Part shown: in pieces, positions 24,443-36,777 of the stretch
How the letters are laid out: every line of letters starts with the position of its first letter
Position numbering within the stretch: position 1 is the first letter of the stretch
DNA from: Chalciporus piperatus
Lineage: Eukaryota; Basidiomycota; Agaricomycetes; Boletales; Boletaceae
NCBI GenBank assembly: GCA_038093975.1
Contig: JBBPTG010000213.1
Span: 1 to 41,896 of the forward strand
Direction: 5' to 3'
DNA: 41,896 nucleotides
Made by a program: the position numbers and the translations under genes
Notes under the pieces: model-generated
The model's input: the letters and a program-made list of their open reading frames with translations, nothing else
Told to the model about the DNA's origin: nothing
Database searches by the model: none

Positions 24443-27400
24443 ATGGAGAATCCCGACCCCGATGTGGATAAATCCACAGTTAGACAAGAAGAAGACACTT
24501 TCATGGTCTTAGGTGACCTCCCTTTAGAGGGAACCAATTCCTCAGACGACTCCGTATCATTGTCAGACTCGCAGTCCTTGTCTTCTGACGCTTCATACCT
24601 CAACATCGACCCCGACAACGAACTTGACGATGACTCCACCGACTCCATTAGCAGCGAAGAGCAGCAAGCACTACAAGAACTTGAAGAGGTAAGCTCTCTC
24701 GCGGTCATAGCAGCGTATAACTTATTGGCCTTTCCACAGGTTGACGTTGATATCCCAGAACACTCTCATTCCGAAGATGACCTCTGCTCTTCAATCCCCA
24801 CAATGTACCGTATACTCGACTTGATCAGCGAGCGTGGTAGTAGTGGTCTCGGTATGCCAATATATCGATGTCTTACCTTAGTACTCACGTTCTCCAAGTG
24901 GATAAAATCATCATCGCTCAAGGCTCGCTCAAGAATTTCCTCAATGCCATCTCTCCTGGCGCCTATATGTCCCTCACCAAGGTTGACTTCAAAGCCCTTG
25001 ACAAGTTCCGCATCAAGCCCGTTGGCATTTACGGAAGCAAGAACGAGATTGCTCGCTTCTTGGCCTCTGTCGGTGTCATTGACGACATAGTGTATGTCTT
25101 ATTCCATTCTTCATGGTTTGTCTGTGATTTCTCAGAGTCGCACGAACAGGGCAGCCAAGTTAGTTGAGCCAGCGGACTCGAAGACCACAAAGCCTGCCCT
25201 ACGCTCCGGCTTGTACATCTGTCGAGCTTCACAGTCCACCGGTACAGAGGAAAAAATATATGTCATCTATTGGCCGGAAGACGCCACCTGGGAAGATGAT
25301 GCCTCCCCACCTGTTCGCAGGAACAGGGTAACTTTTATGAGGTCAGTTTCGAATGTAGTATCAGGATCCGTTGAATTCGCAGACTGATGGCAAACTCACA
25401 GATACCTCACGAAAATATGCGATCAAGTCGCGGCTTTGATCTCCGAGGACCACGCAAAGTCCATGGTTTGGGGCAATCCACTCAATGACGATCAGCTCAG
25501 TGATTCAGACGAGGACGATACCGATCGCTTGTTCACTTTCGAAGTCGCGAAGACGAAGGAACAGGAAGAAGGTGTTTCCATCCGTGCGGGATTTGAGGTA
25601 TACAGGCTCTCATCCTGTCTCTACGTATCACTAACTTTCATCTTAGTGCGCATCAGACGACATAGCCATCAAAGAAAAGCACCCGGACTGCGACATGGAC
25701 CCTGAATCCTTCAAACCGCATTTGTTGTTCGGAGAATCGAGGCAAGGCTTCATGACGATCGAATACGTACCTGGAAAACGTTCCGTAAAGCCTCTCAACT
25801 CTTTCAGAATGACCGCATTCCTCCTTCAAGATACTTTGTATGTTTTTAGGTCGTACTTCCATTCTGTTTGATTCAACGTGTTCGGGTTCTAGGATGGGCG
25901 AACGGTTGCAAATCACGGAGGATCTCAATCCCAAGGCTCTCAATCACCTCGTCCGTTTGGGGCTTTCAAAGCGTTTCCCGGAAGAATGCGGTATATGGAC
26001 AAAGGAAATCAACACAGTCAAGGTCGCAGCTCAGAAAGCTCTGGAAGCTCGAGAAATGAACGCTCAGCAGGACCTCAATGCGAGGAAGGGGGAATCAGAC
26101 TTGAGCATGCGGCATGCAGTCGTCAAGGCCATATTCCATGACTATCCGTTCGTTCTAATTCTCTCTAGTTCGTTTCTACCACTTACCTTCATTATAGTAT
26201 GCTCGATCGTAGCCGATGCTATGCTCCTCTCCCATCCCTGACTCCTGACGATGAAGCCCGACTGAATGGTAAGCTTCTTCTCCAATCGTTACGCTCGTAT
26301 CAACGCTGTTCTTTAGAATTATACTCCAACCTTGTCATGATGCACCCGGGTATCCCGGAGACTCTGTCCGAAGAGCTTCGCCGAACAAACTACAAGACTA
26401 TCACCGATGAGAACTTCAGGAAGTCAAAGGAAAAGATTCTTCTGATCCTTCATATAACCCGCGAAGTTGCCAACCTAACCGACGTACATCTTGATACACT
26501 CGTTCGAATTGTGTTCAAGGAGTCCAAGCGGCAGTGGCAGCCCACACTGGCCTCCATCCTTCGCGAGAATGCTGTCTCTGCGGGCCAACACGCATATCCC
26601 AAGCCGACAAATACCGAGAATCGAAATGCTGAGACAATGATCAAGGAGGGGTGTAATGAGACCTCACTTATAAACGACCCAGACTTTATCTCCGATCTCG
26701 ACAACATCTTCTCTACGATTCCTGCGCTGAGGGACGTTGTCGAGTCCACTCGGGGCCTCGCACAGAAATTCCTCAACGACACCGTAGAGAAGATTTGCCG
26801 GAGACTCCTGAGCTCCGCCTCTCGTATCCAGATGGAAGACGCCAAATCACAGTTCAAGCTCGAAGCCGAGCACAGCAGTGACCAAAGCATGCGCGACTTG
26901 GGACACTCCTTGATCCAGAAGATCAACTCGCTATCAGAGTCGTGTGGTTCTCGGTAAGCCTTTCTGTGATTTGAACGGGTGGTAATGGAGTTAACCAATC
27001 CTTTGAAGACATATGTTACGTATTAGGTCCGTGTCAGCGTGCAGGTCGTTCGGATACACCCACGGACGCGGACGTACTGGTATGTCTCTAGCTTCCCGTT
27101 CATTTCAGCATAGTTGACGAAAGGTCCACAGGTCCGCCGCAGAGTTATGAGGTCAGCGGCTCCCGAGAGACGTTAAAGGAAGCTACCCTCTTGTGCACCA
27201 TCCACCTCATGCACTTGACGGCACAAGATCAGCACAACCTCCAGCTTCACCCGACTGCGGTTCCTAGCCCTCGTTTCAAGGAGTCGTACTCTTTCCAGCT
27301 CCCTGTTGAATTTTCTGTTTCGTGAGATTCATATTCCCTGTGACGTATCGTGTACAACCTCTGACGAGTTTTAGGCACGCACAACTTTTGGAGGGCGATA

Positions 27401-30400
27401 GACTTTTCTTGGTATTGATCGATCGTAATGGCAATCTCCTCCTTTTCCTCGATCATCTTAACAGTATAGAAAACTCCATCGGACGCGAGCGCGGCAAGAT
27501 GTTTTATCGGGACAAGATTGGCGAGGACTTCCTGTTGGCATTTGACGAGTCTCAGGGAATGCTTGCTGTCATCTCATGCGAGAAGGTATGTGACCACTCC
27601 ATTCACGCGACGCATTCATACTGAAGAACCCTCAGTTGCAGTTGCACGTCTTTGTTTACGATGATAGTCGAGGATTTACAGCGTCAGGGAGCGCCATCAA
27701 CCTGGGTTCGTGGTACGGAGATGGGACGACGATCAAGAAGGCGTGTTTCATCGCCGGAAGCGAAGAGCTTTTGCTCATCGACTCGCAAGCTCTCGCCCGG
27801 GTATTTTCCCTCACTACCATGCAATTCCGGTGTGTATTTTCATTCGGCTTACTCCTACTATCGCAATCCTCAAGAATTGTCTAGGCCTGCGTCCTTGGAC
27901 CTTCCGCACGTTCCGATCAGTATTCATTCTTCCCCTGACGGCTCCTGCTTCTTAGCAGTCATATCCGACGGCACGTCCACCAGTGTGGTTGCTTACCACT
28001 GGAGCACCTTCGGCTCTACCGATGGTTTCCCGCTATCTATTGCTGATTGGGCCGGCGAAAACAACCTAGTTATCACCTCCCTTGTCCGCAGGAACGCCGT
28101 ATACTTGCTGAAGCTCGACCCATCGACACATACGTGCAGTTCCATCGCATTGGACATCACGCGCAAGGTTACAGAGTTTATGTTCAGGGAGAAGGATAGC
28201 CGTGGTGCCCTGTCTGGAGATGCTCATCTGACTGCGCACAATTGCATCATGGATTGTCATTCCGAGGTTTGGACACGCTTCCCAGTACTCCCGGCAGTCC
28301 ACCGTACGACTATTTCCTCGACCGATCGCCGTCGTCGCTCGATTCTCTTCGTCACTGACCGGGATCACGATCGCTACCCTGCTTACATTGCCGACATGAT
28401 CGAGACATTTGAAAAGACCTCCAAGAAACCCACTGGTGATAAGCTCAGCACCCTACAAGTGTCAGCGACTGCTTTCGAGAACTTCGTCGTTGACTTCGTT
28501 CCTGGTGCGGAATGGGTCACGTCCTTGTTCAATGTCGGAGAATGGGTCGTTGACATCCTCTGCCTCATTCCGATCCATCTTGCCCTCGCGAGGGACAATC
28601 GATTCGTTCCACTGAAAGATGGTGTGTACTCCACCGAAGTGGAGAAGTCTCTTCTTGGTGCGGAAATCAATCGCATCGTCGACTCCATATCTTTCGGGTG
28701 GTATGAATCGATCTTCCAGTCTTACATGGCAGATAAGGTACGCACGATCTCTACACCTACATCGAACTTGGACATAAGCTGATGCCGTGGCATATCCTAG
28801 CCCGTTCGCGTTGTTTCTTCAATGGGAGAACAGTCTGTCGGGAAGAGTTTCGCTCTCAACCACCTCGTCGATACGTCATTCGCTGGCTCAGCCATGCGGA
28901 CTACTGAAGGAGTCTGGATGTCCGTGACCCCAACCAAAGACGCTTTGGTTGTTGCACTCGATTTTGAAGGTAAGTTGGCAACAAGTCCGAGTATATTCAA
29001 CCTTAGGCCGCTGGACCAGGTGTGCACAGCATAGAGCGCTCAGCTCAAGAGGATACACTCCTCGTGCTATTCAACACAGCGATCTCAAACTTGGTATGTC
29101 TTTCAACTTATCGACGTCGTGAAGGAGAAACCTATGGCTATGCAGGTTCTTTTCCGAAACAACTTCGCTCTGAGCCGTGATATCACCGGGCTCTTCCAAT
29201 CCTTCCAATCCAGTTCAACAGTGTTGGATCCTGTCGCAAACCCTGCGCTTTTCCAGTCAACTTTGGTGATCATCATCAAAGATGTCGTTGATTCGGATAA
29301 GACGGAGATCGCACGGGAGTAAGTACTCAATGTATAACGATTTCGTCGTACAGTTCCAATGCTCGGTTCAGGTTCTCCCTCAAGTTCCAACAAATTGTCG
29401 AAGAAGAACAAGACGCCAACTTCATCTCCCGTCTTCATGGTGGCAAGCTCAACATCATTCCTTGGTGAGCTTCCCTTTGCATCGCTCAGGCAGAGATCCT
29501 GATTACGTACAATATTATGGTAGGCCCGTTATCGAGTCAAGGGACTTTTACAAGTTATTCCCTACGCTCAAGAAGCGTCTAGATCAACAAGAGGTGACGC
29601 ACAAGGCAGCGGGAGAGTTCCTTCACCTAATGAAGACGTTGATGGCTAAACTCAAGGTTAGGTTTGCAACATATTCTGGAGCTGTATGATGCTCATTTAT
29701 TGCAGGCTAACGACTGGGGAGCGCTTTCTCGTGCGTTGACTTATTATCGCTGTTTCTTTCCTAACCGTGCTGTAGAAACCATGGCTTCACACCGTGCACA
29801 GTTGCTGCTGGCACTCTTACCGACCGCCCTTGCCTTTGGTATGCAAGAGGTAGAACCCGAAGTCGAGCTTCTCAAGGTGAATATTCTTCTTCGGTGAACA
29901 CTCAAAGATAACACATATACTCTTCAGAACCTCGACACGGACATCCCGATCGACTCCCCGGACACCGAGGCTCTCTTTTTCGTTCCGAGCGTTGATTATT
30001 CACAGAGCAAAACACGAGAAGATATATTTGATGAACTCATTACTGGATGGGACAAATCAGATTCCCGCCAGCTCGTTCCCGATACTCTGTGGGCAGAGGA
30101 GCTCGCTCAGTACCTGGAAGATCTGGCGGACATGCGTGTCAACCATGTGCGAGCATGGGTAAAGTCCAATTTGACTCGTTTTCAAGCAGGGCATGCGAGC
30201 GTTACGGAGCTCCAACGGACCCTCGAGGGCGCCGTGATTGACTTGAAAGGCAGCGTACAACTCTGTCGGATGCAGTGCGCATCCTGCCAGCTGGTCTGTC
30301 TTCAGAATCGGCTCCACGAAGGCTCTCACGACTGCAAAACGGCGCACACTTGCACTCAGTTGTGCGAATTCTGTGAGGAGATGGGGACACTCGAGGATGG

Positions 30401-33182
30401 AGAGGCAAAGAAATGTTCAATGGGGTGAGTCTCGAGTCTTGCGATCCCCGTCAGTGAACTTACCATTCTTTCCACAGCGCTGGGCATTCGGGGAAGCATG
30501 TGTAAGGAAAATTCTCTTCAGAGTTCGAAAATCACTTATTGTGCATGTTTACCCAGATGCTCCGTCAACGTCCATTTATGTGGTGCGCCCTGTAGACTCT
30601 TGGGCAAGAATGGGTGTCTCGAAGAATGTTCCAAAGTATGAGTCCATTTTGCTCTCCGAATCAGCGCTCGCTAAACGATTCTCAGGTCTCGGGACACGAA
30701 GATGAAGACCACCAGTGTGTCGCAGCTACGCATGCATGTGGAGAAGTGAGTTTTAGCTTGCTGTCGTGTTAAAGATTATGGCTTAGCTGCATATCAAGCC
30801 TTGCGATCTATCCCATGTGACCCTCGCAGGCGGCTCGCAATACACGTGTAAAGGAAGGTGCAGAGTTTCGGTGTAAGTATCTGACAGAGCAGATGACCAG
30901 TCTCGCTTAATATCGTTCGTATCTTCAGTGACGTTGAGCACGATAGCCACCAGTGCGACGCGCAATACTGCCCAATATTTTGCCAGCTTTGCAAGCGGCT
31001 GTGCTCGAGTCCCAATCACCTGCACGCGTTGGAAGCAGACGCTATTCATCTCTGCGGGTATGTAATAAGCGACTACGGATATAGCTCAAAGACGCAGTGC
31101 CAATGAACCTTCCAGGCAATCACATGCATGCTCCCAACGCTGCGACGCTCCGGGTGTCTGCGAAATTGACACGACCCCTCGATCTATCGAAGCAACCTTC
31201 AAGGGAATGCATGAATGCTTCCAGTATACGAGGGTATGTCATCACTTGATGGTTTCGAGCTCAACGTCGCGCTGACTGGGTTGCATTTGCACAGTACTCG
31301 CAAGGTGGGTTTCCAGGACATGCGTAATTGCCAGCCTCACTGACGCTCTATCAGTCGCGAAACGACTCAAATGTGTCCAACCCATCCCGCCTGGGCAACT
31401 ACACCATGAAGGTTCGCATGCTCATAGCTTGGAACTTGATGCCGTCCATTATTGTCAAGCCCGGTCGGTATATTTTTCAGAGATATTGTTCGAGCTAATG
31501 TGTTCACAACAGGTGTACGAGCTGCGAATACTTCTGCACCCTTTCATTGGGTATACAAACAAGCTGTTTGCCATTGGAACGGAGAATGCTCATTACCTAA
31601 CTAGGACACTCCCAACAAGAGCACGAAACTCGTCATGGATCGATGTCGAATGTGCGTTGGGCCATCGATGGTCCTGACGAAGAAGGCCTTGAAGTCGAGG
31701 GTCGACGTTTCTCCACGAACGACGATGGTGCACCTATGATGTGCAACATGGTCTGCCAATCCCTTGGCAGACACGTCCACATTGATTATTGCAGAGCTGA
31801 GAGTCCCGACAAATGCAGAGGTAACCCTGAAGTCCAACACATTGCGAGGAAGATGCAACCGGAGCCAGACCGACCCAAGGACTTCTTGACCCACAACCTG
31901 TTCTGGAAGCGTAGTGGCAAGTCAACTTTCTGGGCCCACCCCGTTCGGTGCTTGATTCTCCACAGGGTTCAAGGATCCATATTCTCGTGAGGAGCAAGCA
32001 AACTTTGCCAAGTGGTAAGTAAAGTTTCTTTGATTTCGTTTGCTGTGCTTACCTGACCTATCTTCAAGCGATTCGATGTGTCCTGGTGAGTTCAAATATT
32101 CCGTCGTCACGTACTGCTTTTTGACTTTGGCGTAGGGTCCGAGCATACTGCTTCTCCAGGGAAGCCAGCTACCCCGTCATATTGCATCCATCCGCTTTTC
32201 CATGCACCTCTCAGCGCAACGGTCCAAATGAAGCTCGGATACATCTCAGGTGATGGGCACCAATTCATGTGTAAAAATCCGGCCTCCGTTCGGCAACCAT
32301 TCCATATGTATGTACATATCATAAGCTGAAGCCATGCGGCCTAATGACTGCTTTCCCATAGTATCTTTCTGATTGACAGGTGAATCGCAATGCACTAGCA
32401 TTATATCGGTGTACTAAATTATAACTACGCGCAGATCGGCGTCCATGAAGAGGAACGATATCAAACTCCCCGTGAACTCACCGGTGGCCGTGAAGATTCG
32501 TAACCGCATGAATAATCGACTGGGCGCTGTATACGCTGCTTTGTACAGTTTCTGGAACGCCCGTCAAGCTACATTCGGGAGCCAACGCGATGCATATACC
32601 ATCATTCTCCACAGTGAAGACACGGAGTCCGTGTGCGAGAATGACCTCACCAAACCACCAAATGAACTCCTTGATCTGCTCCTTACCAGGGAGCCCCGTG
32701 GTGGCAATTCTTTTGATAAGGCTCTCAAAGCTGCGGACACAATGATATCCACATATTGGGACAATAGCAGGCCACCTGTCATCATCTTCCTCTCCGATGG
32801 TATCGCATCCTGCTCGGATAAGGTTGTGCGGAGACTCTTCAAGAACACTGCGAAGATGGGGTTTGTGGTTCGCATTGCGTGTTCAACTCGAGCTAAAATC
32901 GCCGATAGGAAAGGACTATCGTTGCATGCGATCTTGTTCGGCCCGAAAGTGACGTCTACTCGCATGCAACAGATGGTCACCGTAGCGCTTGATGCACAGA
33001 ACAAGACTCCTGCATTGACAAATGCCCCTTCATCCTTCCATGAGGCTCTCGATAGCGTAGGTTCCGCTGTGTGAATGCCGGATGCAATTAACTTCACTTC
33101 ACCTTCACAGGTCCAACTATCCCATACTTTCCTCGGAATCGCCGAATCCTTGAGAAAACCAAGAGGCGCATTGATGCAGTGA
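24443..33182 (+). CDS. Giant multidomain protein: GB1/RHD3-type GTPase, Cys/His-rich zinc array, vWA domain
   Basis: About 37 introns; spliced length roughly 2,300 aa. The N-terminus is acidic and Ser-rich (DPDNELDDDSTDSISSEE). A large region of unknown fold follows, with a beta-strand-rich, possibly propeller-like part (INLGSWYGDGTTIKKACFI, PISIHSSPDGSCFLAVISDG). A G domain starts near residue 1,200: G1 GEQSVGKS, G2 RTTEGVWM, G3 DFEG, and VIIIKDVVD in the G4 position. This order and the DxEG box fit the GBP/atlastin (GB1/RHD3) class. From about 1,565 to 1,965 there is an array of C-x2-3-C/H motifs (CRMQCASCQLVC, CDAQYCPIFCQLCKRLC, CTSCEYFCTLSLGHSQQEH), ending HETRHGSM. A vWA domain follows with an intact MIDAS, IIFLIDRSASM, and IIFLSDGIASC. 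The last exon gives VQLSHTFLGIAESLRKPRG; TGA at 33180-33182. No signal peptide or TM segment seen, so probably cytosolic. Function unknown; zinc binding is inferred. One intron (31917-31965) uses a GC donor. Confidence 0.8.
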
Positions 33183-33403
33183 TGCGCTTGGGAGTCATAT
33201 TATGCTTTCCTTCTTCACATCTTCATTATCTAGTCGTTTCTTGTGCGTTCGTGTCGAGCATACACAACACCATATGCCCTGTTCTAGTGTTATCGGATGG
33301 TGTAAGCACCCAAAGTTGACAGCATGAACGTGTATCAAGACTTCTGCTACTTGTACATTTGGGCGATACAGACTCAGTACTCCTGTCTCTTGTTCAATAC
33401 AGT
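33183..33403. other. Convergent 3' intergenic spacer
   Basis: About 220 bp between two converging stop codons. It should contain both 3' UTRs; no other feature is visible. Confidence 0.4.
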
Positions 33404-34177
33404 TTACTTGGACGGGTACTTAAACAATGCTGTGTGGTAGAGATGATCCTTGTTGGCGAGTGAGTATAACTCCCGCAACACCTGGTCCACCTCCGGGGCC
33501 GCAACAGTTTCCCAGTGGGCCTGTAATCGTTATGACGCTATCTGAGAGATCACCTCTTAACAACGTGATCAAATCCACCTACCTGGACAGTCTGCCATCC
33601 ACCGACAACAATATACTTGTTTTCATCCTCGCGAGTTTTTCCGTACACGAGCATCTTCTTGGTCGCTTCAGAAAGCTTCGACAAGATTTTCTCCACACTG
33701 TCACGGTTCTCGGGAGCCTTCAAGGTCAACACGAGAACCTCAGTGAAAGGTTGATCGAATGCGATCGTCGGAGCAGAGAACTCGACATGGTACATTTCTG
33801 GCTCTCCATTCAGCGCGGGTTTGAGAGCTTCAATGAGCTTGGCGTATCCAACTTGATCCTGCATGACCGCCAGATGGTCCTCGTAGCTATCCCAATCTGT
33901 AGAGATCGCCGATGATCTAACGATGGACGGAGGACATAAGTTCAGGTTACATACTGAGGAAGAAATAGCCAGTCTTCGGATCCTCGTCCTGCAGCCCATA
34001 GTAAGCTGGCCTATGAAACAACGTCCAGATCAATGTGTAGCATTTGTGTCGCAGTCCCACTCACTTGCGGACGCCCTTCGATCCCAAGACGATGTCGTAG
34101 GCTGGATTGGCAATGTGAGGATTGTCACGAGAGGCTTCGTTAGTCGCAAAGATGAGGACTTCGGTAGTGAGAGGCAT
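33404..34177 (-). CDS. Small dimeric alpha/beta-barrel (ABM-like) protein
   Basis: Four exons give about 180 aa. The start at 34177 gives MPLTTEVLIFATNEASRDNP, then SKGVRK, an intron, PAYYGLQDEDPKTGYFFL, an intron, NWDSYEDHLAVMQD, and YHVEFSAPTIAFDQPFTEVL. The second half repeats the pattern (TLKAPENRDSVEKILSKL ... KYIVVGGWQTVQAHWE) and ends YHTALFKYPSK at TAA 33404-33406. Two ferredoxin-like halves, each with a Trp after the third strand (NWDSYEDH, GGWQTVQAHWE), fit the dimeric alpha/beta barrel/ABM fold seen in many fungal stress or monooxygenase-like proteins. No catalytic function can be assigned. No signal peptide. Convergent with the giant GTPase gene. Confidence 0.75.
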
Positions 34178-34811
34178 TGGGTTGATGATTGAGTGGGTGA
34201 CTCGGATGAACTCCCCAAGAGTCTCCTGACGCTGCTTTATAACTCACCGGGCAAGTTCCCATGATAAGGCCATTCTTCTTAAGAAGGGTGTGAACCGGGC
34301 CAAACCGGTTCCGATATCGCAGGCGAGTCTCTTCAACTGCTTTCCGAGGCGACTAGTGGGGGATAGGATGGCCATCAGTGGCCAGAATACGAGCAAATTA
34401 CATACCACAAGTTCGTTGGGGCGAACAGTGCTGCAGACGTGATTATTGACTGGACGAAAATCGAATATCCGCGCAACCTCCCGGGATCCGGGTTTGACTC
34501 GGACGAGTCCGAGTGGGAGCAACTTTCGTTCAACTTGTCCCGTCGATACTACAAGTCTCACTGACTGACAAGCCAGTGACGCCTCAGGTAAATACTTTTT
34601 ACAGGCGGCCGCGATGGCGAGACCGCTTCAAGTTGAAGGGGGAAATCGTCGAATCCGTGCACAAACAAAAAGAGTAACGAAAGGTCACGAAAGGAGTTAC
34701 AACGGGGCAATTCTCATTACAACATCAAAACGCCGCAGTCTCTCGGGGAACTTCCACCGCATCTTCGTTTCAAGATGCAGTTTGCACCCTATTCGGAGAA
34801 GACGAAATTTA
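34178..34811. other. Intergenic, no gene supported
   Basis: A minus-strand frame at about 34430-34560 reads FDFRPVNNHVCSTVRPNELV but has no family resemblance and no clear splice partners. I treat the stretch as promoter and 3' UTR space. Confidence 0.35.
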
Positions 34812-35619
34812 TCAGCACCTCGCTACCCAGAAAAGTGGGTCGACTGACTGAATGAACCAGCTCTGGTCGGTTGAGACGCAATTCCCACCATGGGCATTCT
34901 GTTGCGACTGACAGTTGAAGGCAACATATTCCATCACACTCGACTGCCCGTCCGTTCAATGGAGATACGATCAGCCTAAGCTACTCGTGTTGGGGATTAG
35001 CATGGAGTCCTTACCCAGTCGCTTCGGCAGTAAGTCAAATTGTAGTTGACTTGGTTCACGAAGAATGACTCGCAGGATGCATATTGCATGAAGAGCGTGG
35101 TTCCCTGTTCGATTCGCATGAACATGGGGATAGCTCCAAGATGAGTGACCAGAGACTTACGACGGTGATGTTGAACAGCGGACCTAGGTATTCATGCAGT
35201 TCAGTGAGTATCCATTTGTTGCGCGATGTGCGACTCGGTCTCGCTCACCGACGTTCTGACTATCATATAGCAGAGCATCTGCGATGACTTGGCAGTCATT
35301 AGGATTTGGTCCTCCACCAGCTGGAGTGAAACAGTTTGTGTTGCCTAGAGTGTAGTGACGCATTATCACGAGGGGGTAGGTCTGGACCAACAACCTGCTT
35401 ACACTGAGCACCACAGACATCGGTCTGTCTCTTGGAAACGAGGTCACGACTTGTGAGGTCATCACTGCACGAAAGGACTTCAGCTTTCACGTCCTCGTTC
35501 TTGCCGATGTACGTGGACAGGAGAACCTTCTCGTTGTCACATTTGAACGAAGAGGTTGTGGCAACGCCACTGCCAGCCAAGACGGCAGTCAAGAGAGCAG
35601 TCCAGATAAAAGACTTCAT
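34812..35619 (-). CDS. Cys-rich small secreted protein with Kex2-like site
   Basis: The start at 35619 gives the signal peptide MKSFIWTALLTAVLAGSGVA. A propeptide-like stretch (SFKCDNEKVLLSTYIGKNED ... LTSRDLVSKR) ends in a KR dibasic site. The mature region spliced from later exons reads QTDVCGAQCNTNCFTP, GGGPNPNDCQVIADALLYDS, QNVGPLFNITV, LFMQYASCESFFVNQVN, LTYCRSDWSSVMEYVAFNC and QNAHGGNCVSTDQSWFIQ. The stop is TGA at 34812-34814. Introns lie near 35352-35409, 35184-35249, 35105-35162 and 34944-35014. About 190 aa. The DVCGAxC ... NPNDCQVIADAL ... NAHGG-x-C pattern is one I recall from unnamed secreted proteins of Agaricomycetes. Even spacing of Cys suggests disulfides. Role unknown; it could act in the cell wall, in wood or host interaction. 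Confidence 0.78.
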
Positions 35620-35661
35620 CTGGGGAGTAGATGGTGAGGGTCAATTCCTTCCAACCCAATC

Positions 35662-35669
35662 CTTTTATA
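35662..35669 (-). promoter_or_regulatory. TATA box of the secreted-protein gene
   Basis: TATAAAAG on the minus strand, about 45 bp upstream of the ATG at 35619. A strong match at a short distance, consistent with a well-expressed, inducible gene. Confidence 0.6.
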
Positions 35670-35922
35670 CTCTTTGTCGCCAGCTTCGCCCACGAGGCTC
35701 TCTGCACGAAGGCATGGTGAAGTTCTCATCATGGGGTACACTGGCCGCATTCGGCGGTCAGCTGTTTTCCATTGTGACCGATCACAACGCCCTTCATGCG
35801 TTCTAGTGTAGATGGGCTGCAGCTGATAGCCTGTTTGGAGATTCTGCGGATCTCACCCTCGTGACACGGTGTAAAAAGACCTTTGTGCGGATGGTCACCG
35901 GTCATGCCAGATCAGGGCAACG

Positions 35923-36177
35923 ATGCCTGGAATGAATTTCAAGGACTTAGCGAACGTTCACATGAGGTCTCTTGTAACCGACACCCTAGAGAATGCAAAC
36001 AACTCAGGCATCATCGAAGGTGCTCAGTCAAAGGCTCGCACCAAAGAACTAACGTCCTCCGCCTCTCCGATAATGCCTTCCTACCGTCTCGTAGATTGTC
36101 CATTCTCCGTAGACAGCACAGATGAAGTTGTGGAACGAAATACGCTCGCTCCATTGCCCGAGGTCGTCTTGGAATGA
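35923..36177 (+). other. Unassigned open frame overlapping repeat R1
   Basis: 84 codons: FKDLANVHMRSLVTDTLENA, then SGIIEGAQSKARTKE, ending LPEVVLE at TGA. The C-terminal third lies in repeat R1. The other copy (R2) can also be read to ...SSEVVLE in the matching frame, but it needs a frameshift. It may be the last exon of a decayed gene family. I do not recognise it. Confidence 0.3.
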
Positions 36178-36196
36178 CCCCTTTCTTGCGAGCTAA
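36056..36196 (+). repeat. Dispersed repeat R1
   Basis: 141 bp similar in direct orientation to 41768-41896. Both begin CCTCCGCCTCTCC and end with a shared 34-base block, GTCGTCTTGGAATGAC then CCTTTCTTGCGAGCTAA, with one mismatch; the middle is more diverged. R2 runs into the window edge, so the right limit of homology is unknown. Confidence 0.7.
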
Positions 36197-36777
36197 CGCG
36201 GTGCCAGTCGGCATAGGGACACACTTCCAGAGGAGAGCCCGCTTCGCTCAGAGTGTCGGGTACTGTGCCTTGAGATATTCGACATCGAGCTGGAGTGCGT
36301 CCTGATCGGATCGTGCTTCGCCCAGACTTTGGATGGGTGATGGTCTGTGACAGTATACGAAGGCCCAGCCATCGTCTCCCCAGCGCGTTTCTGTCAGACT
36401 AACTCTTGCCATCCTCGGACTCCATTTTATCGTCTTTTGATCGCAACAGCGACTCGGAGAATACCGTGACACTCCCAGAATCCCGGGATAGGAGATTCAG
36501 TGCCACCATCAGACGAGACGGGGTGAGAGACATCGGGGTCGACGTCCCATACGATCGATCAAGTTGAAGTTGAGCTGCGGGGCTCGGTCCCAAACCCGAC
36601 CTAGACGATATCGAAACCGCATACCCGTATTTACGGCGGCGCAAGTTGGCTCGAGCACGGAGTCGAGTAGATGCTTTTTCGCTTTGAGGGCCGACGTTTA
36701 TGTAAGCACTTACCCCTAAACAAAACATGCATAAATAGCTTGCTGTCTTTCGACGTTCAATCCATTATATCTATATC

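Larger units (their letters stand above)
35670..36777. other. Intergenic with remnants
   Basis: Holds the open frame at 35923-36177 and the repeat R1. A frame near 35740-35805 reads LFSIVTDHNALHAF, faintly like a retroelement RNase H motif, with no supporting context. No other gene seen. A TATA-like TTATATCTATATC directly precedes the ATG at 36778. Confidence 0.35.

Noticed and set aside
34244..34561. Minus-strand open frame upstream of the ABM-like gene
   Set aside because: The family start MPLTTEV at 34177 already gives a complete N-terminus, and the upstream frame has no matching splice site.
35740..35805. LFSIVTDHNALHAF resembles a Ty3-type RNase H TDHNAL motif
   Set aside because: A single short match without reverse transcriptase, integrase or LTR sequence around it.
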